Of a DNA stretch of 64,000 nt, positions 51,913 to 62,228 are shown piece after piece (position 1 is the first letter of the stretch; each line of letters starts with the position of its first letter). Below the pieces are notes generated by a model. That model saw nothing but the letters and a program-made list of their open reading frames with translations, made no database searches and was not told where the DNA came from. The DNA is taken from the NCBI RefSeq assembly GCF_009711165.2, contig NZ_WMID02000013.1, positions 62,001-126,000 of the forward strand. Reading direction: 5' to 3'. The stretch is from Flavobacterium sp. MC2016-06. Lineage in GTDB: Bacteria > Bacteroidota > Bacteroidia > Flavobacteriales > Flavobacteriaceae. Made by a program: the position numbers and the translations under genes.

Positions 51913-53493
51913 TTATTGCTTCACAAAATTGAGCATTACAACATCATTCTCGTTTATTTTAATTTCTCTGCTAAACGTTCCTTTGGTATCCACTGTAATT
52001 TTTTCTACTGCAATTGGAGCGCCGCTGTTTTTTGTTTTAATTGAATCGACTTGTTGCTTTGTTAACTGACTTGGTTTATTAAAAGCCAGATAATCGGCGT
52101 AAGCGTCATTTACTTTATAGCCTACTTTGTATATTTCCAGCACATATTTTCCTTTTTGTAATCCGTCTACTTCAATTTTCACTTTTCCTTTTTCTTTTGA
52201 TGGTAAATCCTGAATATAATAGGTTTGATTCCATACTTTATCGCCCGGATGTGTATTGGTAAAATCCCAAAATAATAATTGAACATCTCCTTGTGAGTTC
52301 TTGCAAGCCCATGAAGAAGTGTCTTTGTTTTGAAGTTCTGTTGCTCCTAATTTATTCAATAATGAATAAGAAAAATAAGCTGGCTTTTTAATTCCCTGCG
52401 TATTCAGCAATCCAAAACCTCCGTGAAAAGGTGTAAATCTTGGTCCTGCTTCTTCAAATATGTCTGTAAAAACCCAATATGACATTGAGTTTGCTGCATT
52501 TCCTGTTTGTTTTAATTTTTGAAGAATATATGCTGCTGAATGATAACTGTCGTGAATTGGATCTGAAGGTGTATACGACGAACTCCATTCTGTATAATGC
52601 AATTCTAGTTTTGGCATAGCCGAATTTGTAATCTGCTTACGCGAATTGATAACATCGCCGCTAATACTTGATTCGTCTTTGCTTAGAACTGTTCCTGAAG
52701 TCCCGAATTCATCTAAATATCCTTGATTTACTCCGTAAGTATGTGTTGAAATAAAATCTAATGGAATATTGTTTTTACTGCAAAATTCAATTGTTTCAGG
52801 AACCCAGCCTGCACCTGCAGTTGCGGGTCCGCCAACTTTATACGCTGGGTTTACACTTTTAATGCCGCGCGCCGCATATTCATATAATTTAAAATAGTCT
52901 GCCTGCGTACCTGTCCAAAAACCGGGTGTAAGATTAGGTTCGTTCCACACTTCAAAATACCATGTTTTAACTTCTTCTGCTCCGTAACGTTCTGTAAAAT
53001 GTGCCGTTAAATTGCGAATTAAGTCTTCCCATTTTTTATAGTCTTTTGGGGGCGTAACATTTCCTTTCCACCAAAAAATAGTTTGATTACCGCTGGCAAG
53101 TGCTGACGGCATAAATCCTAATTCTACAAAAGGTTTCATTTTTATACTGATAAGAAAATCATACAAGGCGTCTATGTATTGGTAATTGTATTCTGGATTT
53201 CCTTTTGAGTCTTCTCTGTAAACAGCCATGTCATCAGACAATAAACCGTGCATTCTAATGTATTTAAAATCACATTCTTTTTTGGTTATCGCCAATTGTT
53301 GCTGCCAATCGGCTCGCAGACCTTCATTGGCTCTTCCTGCTCCAACACATTCTTTAAACATGGTGTTGAAATTCCCTGCAGTTTTATTATAATCTACTTT
53401 TATAATTCTATTTTCAACATTGTTATTTTGTCCAAACAAAAAACTATTGAATAGAAGTAATGATATATATAGTATTACTGTATTATGTTTCAT
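51913..53493 (-). CDS. GH39-like glycosidase (xylosidase family)
   Basis: A 526-residue secreted enzyme (signal about 1-21). The clan GH-A barrel carries the acid/base Glu185 in FEVWNEPNLTPGFW and the nucleophile Glu302 in HYTEWSSSY, as in beta-xylosidases and alpha-L-iduronidases. Early segments FKECVGAGRANEGLRADWQQ and FKYIRMHGLLSDDMAVY are also GH39-like. It is not a standard xyloglucan enzyme, since backbone residues are glucose and xylose is alpha-linked; it may act on a co-occurring xylan or on an arabinoxylose side chain. Confidence 0.85.
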   Translation of the reverse strand: MKHNTVILYISLLLFNSFLFGQNNNVENRIIKVDYNKTAGNFNTMFKECVGAGRANEGLRADWQQQLAITKKECDFKYIRMHGLLSDDMAVYREDSKGNPEYNYQYIDALYDFLISIKMKPFVELGFMPSALASGNQTIFWWKGNVTPPKDYKKWEDLIRNLTAHFTERYGAEEVKTWYFEVWNEPNLTPGFWTGTQADYFKLYEYAARGIKSVNPAYKVGGPATAGAGWVPETIEFCSKNNIPLDFISTHTYGVNQGYLDEFGTSGTVLSKDESSISGDVINSRKQITNSAMPKLELHYTEWSSSYTPSDPIHDSYHSAAYILQKLKQTGNAANSMSYWVFTDIFEEAGPRFTPFHGGFGLLNTQGIKKPAYFSYSLLNKLGATELQNKDTSSWACKNSQGDVQLLFWDFTNTHPGDKVWNQTYYIQDLPSKEKGKVKIEVDGLQKGKYVLEIYKVGYKVNDAYADYLAFNKPSQLTKQQVDSIKTKNSGAPIAVEKITVDTKGTFSREIKINENDVVMLNFVKQ

Positions 53494-53641
53494 CTGGAAA
53501 TATTCTTGATAATTGATAATAGATACCTAACAGATTTTGGAAACCTTTTAGGATATTTTGATTATAATTTTTTAATTTCATTTAAGTAAACCCGACAGTT
53601 TTTTTGAAAACCTATCGGGTTTGACTAACTACTAACTTAAC
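53494..53641. repeat. Two palindromes between the GH97 and GH39 genes
   Basis: CCTAACAGATTTTGGAAACC... near 53526-53552 and AACCCGACAGTTTTTTTGAA... near 53588-53622 are diverged members of the ACAGGTTTT palindrome family. Confidence 0.65.
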
Positions 53642-55648
53642 CTAATTTTTTTTGAATCGAATTGCTGTTCCGCCTGCTCCTCCTAAATGTAATTTTAGAG
53701 AATCTGATGCTTTTACTGTTTGCTTCGTAATAGCTACTGCTTCTGGATTATGCGTTTCATCTGTTCCATCTGCGTCCGCATAAATCTGAGCTTCGTAAGT
53801 AGCATTTGGATCTAAAAATGATAATGAAACCGTCAAATCTCTGCTTTTTTCATTGGTCATACTTCCTAAATACCAATCTTCACTGTTTTCGTCTTTACGA
53901 ACTGTTGTTAAATATTCTCCAATTTCTGCATTCAATACTTTTGTGTCTTTCCAATCTGTTGGAACATCTAATAAGAATTGTGCTGCAGGAACATTGTAAT
54001 TTTCTGGTAAATCAGCCAACATTTGAATTGGCGAGTAAAAACACACATACATTGCCAATTGCTGTGCTGTTGTTCCGTGTACTCTTTTTCCTGGATAACC
54101 TTGTTTGATTTCTACGTCCAAAACTCCAGGCGTATATTCCATTGGTCCAGAAAGCATTCTTGTAAATGGTAAAATAACAACGTGGTTTGGCGGATTTCCT
54201 TCGCTCCAAGCGTTGTATTCTTGTCCGCGTGCTGCTTCTCTTGCCAGCATATTTGGATATGTTCTTCTTTCTCCAGTATCTTTTATTGGCTCGTGATAGA
54301 AAACAGCTAAATCATATTGTGCTGCTTTTTCTAAAACATATCTAAAATAATTTACACCAAATTGACCATGGTGCCATTCTTTCATATTTAATTTCGAACC
54401 TACGTGACCAATTTTCACGGTATGGATTCCTAATTTTTGATACAAAGCAAAACCTGCATCAATTTGTTTCATGTAGTTAATTAGGTTTGAACCTGTTTCG
54501 TGATATCCGATTAATTCAACTCCTTTTTCTTTTCCATATTCCACGACTTTTTCCAAGTCGAAATTGTCTGCACTTTGCGTAAAACTAAACATGTGCATTT
54601 TATTCTCATACCAAGCTGGTGTCCAGCCTTTGTTCCAACCTTCAATCAATAAATGATGTAAACCTTCTTTTGCTGTAAAATCGATATAATCTTTAGCGTG
54701 AACTGTAGTTGCTCCTTGTTTTTCACCTTCCCAAAAAGTATATTTCCCGATGTGCATTGCCCACCAAATTCCGAAATATTTATACGATTTCACATAAGAT
54801 GGATTACCTAATTTATTTGGTTCGTTTAGATTTAAAATCAAATATGAATCAATTAAATCTCCAGCATTTTCAGCAATTTGAAGCGTTCTCCAAGAAGAAG
54901 TAAAAGTGTCTTTTACACGAACTTTTACGCCATCTGCCCAAGGCACTAAATCTGTTTTTAGTTGTGTTCCTTGAGTGTTCACCAAAGTTGTACTTGCAAA
55001 ATCTATTAGGTTTGCTTCGTGAAAACTCAATTTCAATCCGCTTTTACTTTCAATTGTTAACGGCGTATGAACAGTATCTAAAGTACTTACAGGCGATTTT
55101 GTATATAAATATTCGTAACGATTTTCTTTATAAGCAGGAATCCACCAAGCAGCTCCATCTTCTTTAAGATTGAAAGTGGTTTTTTCATCCATAATAAAAA
55201 TACTGTCTTTTACTTTTATATCTTGTTTTGGATAAACGTATCTGAAAGCTACTCCGTCATCAAAGGCACGAAACTGAATTTCCAATTTACGTTTGTTTCC
55301 TCCCTTTTGTTGTAGTTCTACTGATAACTGATTGTAGTGATTTCTAATCTTTTTCTTTTCTCCCCAAACTTGTTCCCAAGTTTCATCAAACGAAGTGTTT
55401 TTTACGTTTTTGATTTCGAAATTAGTGCTTAAATCTTCATTTCCTTTCAATAAAAAACCCATGTCAGATGGTGTAATCACTTCGGTTTTTCCGTGTGAAA
55501 CAGCATATTTTGGAGCATTTTTTACTAATTCGAATTTTATTTTATTCTGCCCATTCGGGGAAGCCAATTCGTAAGCATTTTTATTTTTCTGACTGTATCC
55601 AATCGTAATGGAAAGTAATACAGCGGGAAGAACTAGATATTTTTTCAT
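53642..55648 (-). CDS. GH97 alpha-glycosidase
   Basis: A 668-residue enzyme with a signal peptide (about 1-19). N-terminal beta-sandwich (SPNGQNKIKFELVKNAPKYA), then a TIM barrel (KYFGIWWAMHIGKYTFWEGE, HHLLIEGWNKGWTPAWYENK, IGYHETGSNLINYMKQ), and calcium and catalytic region VFYHEPIKDTGERRTYPNML. GH97 includes inverting alpha-glucosidases (SusB-like) and retaining alpha-galactosidases; I cannot assign the subtype with confidence. An alpha-galactosidase would fit a galactose-containing glycan, but xyloglucan galactose is beta-linked. Confidence 0.93.
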   Translation of the reverse strand: MKKYLVLPAVLLSITIGYSQKNKNAYELASPNGQNKIKFELVKNAPKYAVSHGKTEVITPSDMGFLLKGNEDLSTNFEIKNVKNTSFDETWEQVWGEKKKIRNHYNQLSVELQQKGGNKRKLEIQFRAFDDGVAFRYVYPKQDIKVKDSIFIMDEKTTFNLKEDGAAWWIPAYKENRYEYLYTKSPVSTLDTVHTPLTIESKSGLKLSFHEANLIDFASTTLVNTQGTQLKTDLVPWADGVKVRVKDTFTSSWRTLQIAENAGDLIDSYLILNLNEPNKLGNPSYVKSYKYFGIWWAMHIGKYTFWEGEKQGATTVHAKDYIDFTAKEGLHHLLIEGWNKGWTPAWYENKMHMFSFTQSADNFDLEKVVEYGKEKGVELIGYHETGSNLINYMKQIDAGFALYQKLGIHTVKIGHVGSKLNMKEWHHGQFGVNYFRYVLEKAAQYDLAVFYHEPIKDTGERRTYPNMLAREAARGQEYNAWSEGNPPNHVVILPFTRMLSGPMEYTPGVLDVEIKQGYPGKRVHGTTAQQLAMYVCFYSPIQMLADLPENYNVPAAQFLLDVPTDWKDTKVLNAEIGEYLTTVRKDENSEDWYLGSMTNEKSRDLTVSLSFLDPNATYEAQIYADADGTDETHNPEAVAITKQTVKASDSLKLHLGGAGGTAIRFKKN

Positions 55649-56157
55649 GATATTTTACTTAATGCATTATAATAAACCGGGCGTCGCGTACACTTCGCCC
55701 GATTTAAATTCAATAAAAACTTATTTTCAATCATTGTGCTAAATTTTTTAACACAGTAGGGACATAGATTAAAAAGCTTAAAAAGGCGTTTCACTTGTCT
55801 AAATTCTCATAGCTTACTATGTGAAGAAATGAGTTTCCTTTTATACTCTTTTGCAAAATCAATGAACTATGTTTCTATGTGTTAAAAAATTAAACACACC
55901 AATTTTTTTTGCCACAGATTAAAGGATTCAAAATGATTATTGTACTGTGTCTTTAATTTTTCACGCAGATTTGGCTGATTCAGCTGATTTTTTTTTAATC
56001 TGTGAGAATCTTTTTAATCTGTGGCTTATATTTTTTTTGCCACAGATTAATGATTTCTTATTTATTTTCTAATCTGTGGTTGTTTTTTGCCACGAATTGC
56101 ACGAATTATCTCGAATTCAATTCGTGGAAATTAGTGTAATTCGTGGCATAACTTTTT
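55649..56157. repeat. 509-bp spacer filled with palindromic repeats
   Basis: No gene is seen. TCACGCAGATTTGGCTGATT (55961-55980) recalls the repeat at 27819. CCACAGATTAATGATTTC faces AATCTGTGG (56039-56080). CCACGAATTGCACGAATT / TCGAATTCAATTCGTGG and a further ATTCGTGGC arm make up 56089-56147. This is a cluster of related but distinct inverted repeats. Confidence 0.8.
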
Positions 56158-58557
56158 TTATTTTACCCACTCGGTTTTAAAAGTGGTTTTTCCGTTTAAT
56201 GGGTTTGAGGTTACTTCAAAATTGTTTCCTTTTTTAGTAACTACGATGTCTTGTACTGCATCGCCGTTTGGTAAATACACTTTGGCTGAAGCCGAAGTTG
56301 TTTTGTCGCTGGCGTATACTTTTAAGGTTAATTTACTCCAATCCATGTCTTTGGTCGATTGTGCTAAACCTATATGAGGCAATACCGTTCCGTCTTTTAC
56401 TAAAACTACAATTGGCACTTCGCCTGCTGCAATTTTATGCCATCCAGATTGGTATACTTTTTTAGTTTGGTAATCGATCCAAGTTCCTTCTGGAAGATAA
56501 ACGTCTCTTTCTGTCACTTCTTCAAAAAGAGGTGCTACCAAAATACTTGATCCAAATAAATATTCATTATCCACTAACCAAGCTCCTGGATCATTTGGAT
56601 ATTCTACAAATAAGGCACGCATCATTGGTAAACCTTTTTGTGAACTTTCTTTCGCTTGAGCGTAGATATATGGCATTAATTCATAACGCATATTATCTGC
56701 TTTTCTAAATCCTTCTAGGAAATCTTTGCTGTACAACCAAGGTTCGCGCGGAGGCTCTCCGTGACTTCTTACGTGAGATGTAAACATTCCGAATGGCGCC
56801 CATCTTCTGTATAAATTCTCTGGTGATTTTGTTGCAAATCCTCCAACATCGTGACTCCAAAAACTAAATCCGCTTAATCCTAATGAAAGTCCGCCACGTA
56901 ATTCTGCCGACATTGCGCCGTTTGAAGTTTCAGCATCTCCACCCCAATGCAATGGATATCTTTGAGATCCTGCCCAAGTACTTCTTGCCCAGATTAACGT
57001 ATATCCTTTTTCTTTTTGTGTAATTTCTGCAACTGCTTTATTGTAACGTAACGGGTATAAATTGTGTTCGTAAAAACCGGTACGACCTGAATGATAAATT
57101 CCGTCTGGCGGTGCAGCTTCTCCAAAATCTACTTTGAAAACTGAAACTCCTTCATCAAATAGATGTTTCAATTTTGCTTGGTACCAAGCAACTGTTTCTG
57201 GGTTTGAGAAATCTAAAACAGCATCTTCGTATGGAAGATTTCCTTTGCGGTCTCTTACAGCCAAATTTTTGTCCATTATTTCATTGAATAAAGTATTTTT
57301 TGGACTGAAATAAGGTAATTGCCATAAACATACGTGGAATCCGTCATCTTTTAAATCAGACATCATTTTTTGTGCATCTGGGAAACGGTCTTTTGAAAAC
57401 TCGTAATTGTTTCTCCAATCTACATCAAACCAACCGGTATCAAAGTGAATAACGTCTGTTGGGATTTTATATTTACGTAAATCTTTTGCTACTTCTCGAC
57501 CTTCTTTTTCTGTGAAATAAGTAATACGACTCATCCAGAATCCAAATGACCAAAGTGGCGGCATTGCTGCTTTTCCTGTCAAATCGGTGTAAGCGTCTAA
57601 AACTTCTTTTGGTTCTCCGATGAAGAAAAACAAATCGGCTTCGTCATCTCCAATGTACATTTCGTTAGCACTTCCAAAGTATCTTCCAAAATCTACTGTA
57701 ATTGGTGTAGAATGGTGCATGAAAACTCCGTAACCACGACTACTCATGTAAAACGGAATTGGTTTATACATCGTTTCGTTTTGAATTCCGTTAGCATCAT
57801 CTGCCCATAGAACTACTTTTTGTCCGCGTTTATTGAATTGAGTGAAGGATTCTCCACATCCAAATATTTTTTCGTCTGGCTCTAAGCTGAAAGCCGCTCC
57901 CATACTTCTAGAATAATCGCTGTTTCTACGAACGAACGAGAACGGAAGTGTTGGTGTATAGGTATTTTTAAAATCGGTATCGTGAAGTGTACTTGTCAGC
58001 AATTTTCCTTTTTCGTCGTAGATTTTTACGTGCCAAGGTTTTACCAAAATTTCAACTGAACCGTGTTTGCTGGTGTATTTATGACCACCTTCGATTTTAG
58101 AATATTTCCATAATTCTGGGTGATTTGGTGCAACGCCGTCAACCAGCATTAGAGATTCTTTTTGAGGATGAAATTGTGGTCCAGAAGTGGTTTTGATACG
58201 GATTGTACGATCTGAAACAAACTGAATTTCGAATGGTAAAACAGGTGAAGCCGCGTATTCTGTGGTTGGAAATTCGTTTGCTGCAACGGTATCAGGTTTC
58301 ATCATCATATTGTTGAATGCCTGACGTGTTTTATAATTGTATCTTAGATATTTTACAGTTCCTTTTCCTGTCGCAGGATCAAAAGAAGCAAGTTCATCAG
58401 CAAAATAAAAAGTATTCAAATAATTCTGAAAGTCTTTACTGATGTCTATCGGCGCATTTAACACTTCTGCATTCTGGATTTGTGCCGATGCTTTTGGCAT
58501 GGCAAGAAATCCAAACACGAAGATTGAAAACAATGTGGTTAGTTGTCTGTTTTTCAT
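56158..58557 (-). CDS. GH31 alpha-xylosidase
   Basis: GH31 alpha-xylosidases release xylose from the non-reducing end of xyloglucan oligosaccharides. The ATG at 58557 opens a signal peptide (MKNRQLTTLFSIFVFGFLAM); the frame runs to 58629 through a palindromic repeat and is not used. The 799 residues show ESFTQFNKRGQ, FGFWMSRITYFTEKEG, nucleophile Asp477 in VFKVDFGEA, acid/base Asp541 in WGGDAETSN and FWSHDVGGF. Total length, motifs and locus context favour alpha-xylosidase over alpha-glucosidase. Confidence 0.94.
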   Translation of the reverse strand: MKNRQLTTLFSIFVFGFLAMPKASAQIQNAEVLNAPIDISKDFQNYLNTFYFADELASFDPATGKGTVKYLRYNYKTRQAFNNMMMKPDTVAANEFPTTEYAASPVLPFEIQFVSDRTIRIKTTSGPQFHPQKESLMLVDGVAPNHPELWKYSKIEGGHKYTSKHGSVEILVKPWHVKIYDEKGKLLTSTLHDTDFKNTYTPTLPFSFVRRNSDYSRSMGAAFSLEPDEKIFGCGESFTQFNKRGQKVVLWADDANGIQNETMYKPIPFYMSSRGYGVFMHHSTPITVDFGRYFGSANEMYIGDDEADLFFFIGEPKEVLDAYTDLTGKAAMPPLWSFGFWMSRITYFTEKEGREVAKDLRKYKIPTDVIHFDTGWFDVDWRNNYEFSKDRFPDAQKMMSDLKDDGFHVCLWQLPYFSPKNTLFNEIMDKNLAVRDRKGNLPYEDAVLDFSNPETVAWYQAKLKHLFDEGVSVFKVDFGEAAPPDGIYHSGRTGFYEHNLYPLRYNKAVAEITQKEKGYTLIWARSTWAGSQRYPLHWGGDAETSNGAMSAELRGGLSLGLSGFSFWSHDVGGFATKSPENLYRRWAPFGMFTSHVRSHGEPPREPWLYSKDFLEGFRKADNMRYELMPYIYAQAKESSQKGLPMMRALFVEYPNDPGAWLVDNEYLFGSSILVAPLFEEVTERDVYLPEGTWIDYQTKKVYQSGWHKIAAGEVPIVVLVKDGTVLPHIGLAQSTKDMDWSKLTLKVYASDKTTSASAKVYLPNGDAVQDIVVTKKGNNFEVTSNPLNGKTTFKTEWVK

Positions 58558-58565
58558 TGGTGTAA

Positions 58566-58731
58566 TTTCTATTATTATTTTTTCCTGCAAGGTCTTTTTG
58601 AACCTTTTCGGCTCCTTCAAGGTTTCCAAAACCTTGTAGGTTTATTTTATTGACTTTAATTTAAAAATTGATCTGCTTATTCTAAATCTTATAAATACCT
58701 ACAAGGTTTTAGAAACCTTGCAGGAATCACA
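58566..58731. repeat. CCTACAAGG / CCTTGCAGG palindromes upstream of GH31
   Basis: CCTGCAAGGTCTTTTTGAAC, then CTTCAAGGTTTCCAAAACC, TTGTAGG (to 58639), and TACCTACAAGGTTTTAGAAA, CCTTGCAGG (58698-58724) form imperfect palindromes of the same family as in the direct repeats at 32.4 and 39.6 kb. Confidence 0.75.
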
Positions 58732-58736
58732 TTAGA

Positions 58737-61223
58737 TTATTCTGCGGTTATTACAATTGCAGCTTCTTTTAATCCGTTTGCTTTTGCGGTCAATTCTAAT
58801 CTTCCCGTTTTAGTGCTGGATTGTATGATTACTAAACATTTTCCGTTAAGAGCTGTATGTTTAGAACCTTTGTATGATTCGTGACTTACTGGATCTCCGC
58901 TGCAAACTCCTACTATTTTTCCGTCTCCTTTTAATGAAAAATTGATTTCGTTATTAGCATTTGGAGCTAAAGTTCCTTTTGCGTCTAAAATATCAACCGT
59001 TACAAAAGACAAGTCATTTCCATCGGCTTTAATTGTGCTTCTGTCTGCTGTTAGTTTTAAGTTTGAAGGATTTCCAGCAGTTTTTATTTCACTTTCTAAA
59101 ACTGTTTTTCCGTTTTTACGAGAAATTGCTTTTAATGTTCCAGCTTCAAAAGGCACTTTCCACATGACGTGTAAATCGTCTCCTTTTTTACTGCGAACTC
59201 CAACTGATTTTCCGTTAAGGAAAAGTTCAACCTCATCTGCATTATTATAATAAGCCCAAACGTCTACAGTCTGTCCTGCTTTCCAATTCCAATGCGGGAA
59301 AAGATGTAAAACCGTTTTGTTTGTCCATTCACTTTGGTACATATAATACACATCTTTTGGGAAACCGGCTAAATCTACAACTCCGAAATAGGAACTTACA
59401 GACGGCCATTCGTAAGGAGTTGGTTCTCCGATGTAATCGAAACCTGTCCAGATAAACATTCCAGAAAGGAAATCGTATTTTTTAATGACTTTCCAAGTTG
59501 CTTCGTGTGTAGAACCCCAAGGTGCCTGTACTTGATCGTAAGCCGAAACAGTATTTCCTGGATTTCCTTGCGTAAATTTAATATCCCATCTTACCGGCCA
59601 ATTTTTAATACTGTCTGAAACGGCATCATAATAACCTCGCGTTTCTAATGCCGAAGTGGTTTCGGTCGCGATGAAAGGTGTGTTTGGAAAGTTTTTTTGG
59701 TGATACTCATACGTTTGATGCGCATAATTGTATCCAATAATATCTAAAGCTCCCGAAGCTGCAATGGCATTATACTGAACTTTAGCTTTTTCAAATTGCA
59801 TACTTACTTTCATGTCCATATTTACTGGCGGATTCATTGCCGCTGTAATTGGTCTGGTTTTATCGTATTGGCGTGTTATTGCCGCTAATTCTTTGGCAAT
59901 TGTTACACCGCTTTCGTCCCATTGTTGTGGAATTTCGTTACCAATACTCCAAATAAAAATACTCGGATGATTACGGTCTCGCAGCAATTGATCTATTAGA
60001 TCTTTCTTGTGCCATTTGTCCCAATCGTTGCTATAATCGTATTTTGTCTTTGATACTTTCCACATGTCGAAAGCTTCATCCATGACAATGAAACCCATTT
60101 TATCGCAAAGTTCTAAAAGTTCTGATGCTGGCGGATTGTGCGAAGTTCTGATTCCGTTTACGCCCATTCCTTTCAAAATCTCTAATTGACGTTCGATAGC
60201 ACGCGTATTGATTGCCGAACCTAAAGCGCCTAAATCATGATGTAAACAAACGCCTTTTATTTTCACTTGTTTTCCATTCAAAATAAAACCTTTGTTAAGA
60301 TCAAATTTAAAATTTCTGATTCCGAAATTGGTTTTGTATTGATCTATTATTTTATCGTCAAGTGAAATTTCTGTAACGGCTGTGTACAGTTCTGGTTTTT
60401 CTACAGACCATAAAATTGGCGCATCAACTTGCATTTCCTGCTTAATGGTTTGATCTGCATTTGTACCAATTGTTATATCTTGAGTAACAGAGGTTACTTT
60501 GGTATCTTCTTTAAAAATAGTTGTGGTAATCGTTGCTTTCTTTGAAGCTGGATATTGATTTTTAATCGTAGTTTCTAAGTGAATAGAAGCTTTTTCTGCC
60601 GTAACTTTTGGAGTTGTAATATAAGTTCCCCATTGTGCTACGTGAAGTTTATCGGTAGTTTCGATCCAGACATTTCTAAAAATTCCTGAACCCGAATACC
60701 AGCGTGAGTTTGGTTGTTTTGAATTGTCAACCTTTACAATAATTTCGTTGTCTTTTTCTCCGTAATTTAAGTATGAAGATATTTCGTATTGAAAACCAAT
60801 ATATCCGTTTGGACGTTTTCCTAAATAATGACCGTTAACCCAGACTTCGCTGTTTTTGTAAACTCCATCAAAAGTTATTGAAGTGACTTTTGTACTGTCT
60901 GCTGCATTAACTTTAAATGTTTTTTTATACCAGCCTAAACCTCCGTTAAGCGATCCGCCTCCGTAACCGGCAGGGCTTTTTTCGTCAAACTTTCCTTCAA
61001 TGCTCCAGTCGTGCGGTACATTTAAAGTTCTCCATTTTGTTGTGGTTCCAATAGTATCTTTATCTGCAATACTATCATTTAAGTGAAAACTCCAATCTGA
61101 ATTAAAAGAAACTTTTCGATTGACAAAAACATCTTCTTTTTTACTGCAAGAACTTAATAAAATGCCTGCAGTTAGCATTAATAATGATACTGTTTTACTT
61201 AAATATTTTCTCTTATTCTTCAT
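58737..61223 (-). CDS. GH2 beta-galactosidase
   Basis: An 828-residue lipoprotein (GILLSSCSKK). Sugar-binding domain (RKVSFNSDWSFHLND, NVPHDWSIEG), immunoglobulin-like domain, TIM barrel with acid/base Glu430 in IWSIGNEIPQQW and nucleophile Glu521 in TETTSALETRGY, and C-terminal beta-domains (DVWAYYNNADEVELFLNGK). In a xyloglucan locus it removes beta-1,2-galactose from the xylosyl side chains. The family also includes glucuronidases and mannosidases, so the assignment as a galactosidase rests on the motifs and locus. Confidence 0.93.
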   Translation of the reverse strand: MKNKRKYLSKTVSLLMLTAGILLSSCSKKEDVFVNRKVSFNSDWSFHLNDSIADKDTIGTTTKWRTLNVPHDWSIEGKFDEKSPAGYGGGSLNGGLGWYKKTFKVNAADSTKVTSITFDGVYKNSEVWVNGHYLGKRPNGYIGFQYEISSYLNYGEKDNEIIVKVDNSKQPNSRWYSGSGIFRNVWIETTDKLHVAQWGTYITTPKVTAEKASIHLETTIKNQYPASKKATITTTIFKEDTKVTSVTQDITIGTNADQTIKQEMQVDAPILWSVEKPELYTAVTEISLDDKIIDQYKTNFGIRNFKFDLNKGFILNGKQVKIKGVCLHHDLGALGSAINTRAIERQLEILKGMGVNGIRTSHNPPASELLELCDKMGFIVMDEAFDMWKVSKTKYDYSNDWDKWHKKDLIDQLLRDRNHPSIFIWSIGNEIPQQWDESGVTIAKELAAITRQYDKTRPITAAMNPPVNMDMKVSMQFEKAKVQYNAIAASGALDIIGYNYAHQTYEYHQKNFPNTPFIATETTSALETRGYYDAVSDSIKNWPVRWDIKFTQGNPGNTVSAYDQVQAPWGSTHEATWKVIKKYDFLSGMFIWTGFDYIGEPTPYEWPSVSSYFGVVDLAGFPKDVYYMYQSEWTNKTVLHLFPHWNWKAGQTVDVWAYYNNADEVELFLNGKSVGVRSKKGDDLHVMWKVPFEAGTLKAISRKNGKTVLESEIKTAGNPSNLKLTADRSTIKADGNDLSFVTVDILDAKGTLAPNANNEINFSLKGDGKIVGVCSGDPVSHESYKGSKHTALNGKCLVIIQSSTKTGRLELTAKANGLKEAAIVITAE

Positions 61224-61262
61224 GTTGCTGCTGATTTTCAGTTTTTAATCCTATTATAAACA

Positions 61263-61297
61263 TACCGATAAATGATTATATATCACTTATCGGTAGT
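61263..61297. repeat. Palindrome ATACCGATAAATGAT / ATCACTTATCGGTA
   Basis: A 34-bp inverted repeat between the surface lipoprotein and GH2 genes; a possible mRNA processing or stability hairpin. Confidence 0.65.
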
Positions 61298-61347
61298 TTA
61301 AATTTTATAATAAGCTCTTCAGATTTTATTCTTTTACAGCTTGCTAT

Positions 61348-62208
61348 TTATGGTTTTGGCTTGTAATGAAAAACAATTAAGCAAACTCCTTCTCCTGTTC
61401 TACTTTGGTTACGAATAACTGCTAAACGTAATGAAGTAGCAGTAAGTTCAACCACTTTTACACTATTCCAAACGGCACAATCTGCATAATAATCGCCTCC
61501 ATAAAGCATTTCTACTCCGCCATTAAACGCTAACTTATTATTGGCAATATCAAAACCGTATGTTCCAGTTTTGCTAGTTTGTGCAGTACTAGAAATTGCA
61601 GTTTGTTTTACAGAAGTATTATAACCTCCATTTAAATCAAAATGCATTTCGCCCCAATCTTTGCTTGGCATAACCCATGAATTACTTGCATAGTCTGGAA
61701 ACCAGTTCCAATAATCTGAACCTGTTGGATTATAAGGATAATCTAAACCTGCCCAGCCAATAGGATCTATAAAATCTAAAACCCATGTTTTACCTGTTAC
61801 TCCATTGGTAAGCATCTGCCATTTTGGATCGCTGAAATACGTTTCATCATTTTCTGCTACATCTACTGTTACAGGAGCCGCATCTACAGAACCTCCTCTT
61901 GTATAAGCTGTGAAATAAACTGTGTATTTTCCGGCGAAAGGAAAAGTAACTTGATCATCTCCTTTATTAGAATGTCCTAATTCATTACCATTTCCATCTA
62001 CATATCTCCAATACGGAATTACGGTTGGATCTTCATTTTTTAGAATCACTATGTTTTTATTGGTAGTGTTCTGTGTTACCGAAAACTTAAGTGTTGACGG
62101 TGTCAAAGTTACAGCTGGCAAACTCTCGCGATCTTCTACTGCATCGCATGAGAATAATAGTGAGCCTATGGATATTGCTGCTATTAAAATATATAATATA
62201 CGTTTCAT
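61348..62208 (-). CDS. Surface lipoprotein with PKD-like domain (candidate glycan-binding protein)
   Basis: Starting at 62208 gives a lipoprotein of 286 residues (LLFSCDAVED); the frame also opens at 62235, overlapping susD. Residues 30-125 form a PKD-like beta-sandwich (VIPYWRYVDGNGNELGHSNK, VTFPFAGKYTVYFTAYTRGG). The remainder resembles a jelly roll with a C-terminal strand ending VCLIVFHYKPKP. Its position after susD is that of the SusE/F-like surface glycan-binding proteins. Several tryptophans (YWNWFPDY, KDWGEMHF) may contact the sugar. Confidence 0.75.
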   Translation of the reverse strand: MKRILYILIAAISIGSLLFSCDAVEDRESLPAVTLTPSTLKFSVTQNTTNKNIVILKNEDPTVIPYWRYVDGNGNELGHSNKGDDQVTFPFAGKYTVYFTAYTRGGSVDAAPVTVDVAENDETYFSDPKWQMLTNGVTGKTWVLDFIDPIGWAGLDYPYNPTGSDYWNWFPDYASNSWVMPSKDWGEMHFDLNGGYNTSVKQTAISSTAQTSKTGTYGFDIANNKLAFNGGVEMLYGGDYYADCAVWNSVKVVELTATSLRLAVIRNQSRTGEGVCLIVFHYKPKP

Positions 62209-62228
62209 AATCGTTTGTTTTAAGTTAA

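Noticed and set aside
58558..58629. N-terminal extension of the GH31 protein to 58629
   Set aside because: The extra codons are translated palindromic repeat; the ATG at 58557 starts the signal peptide.
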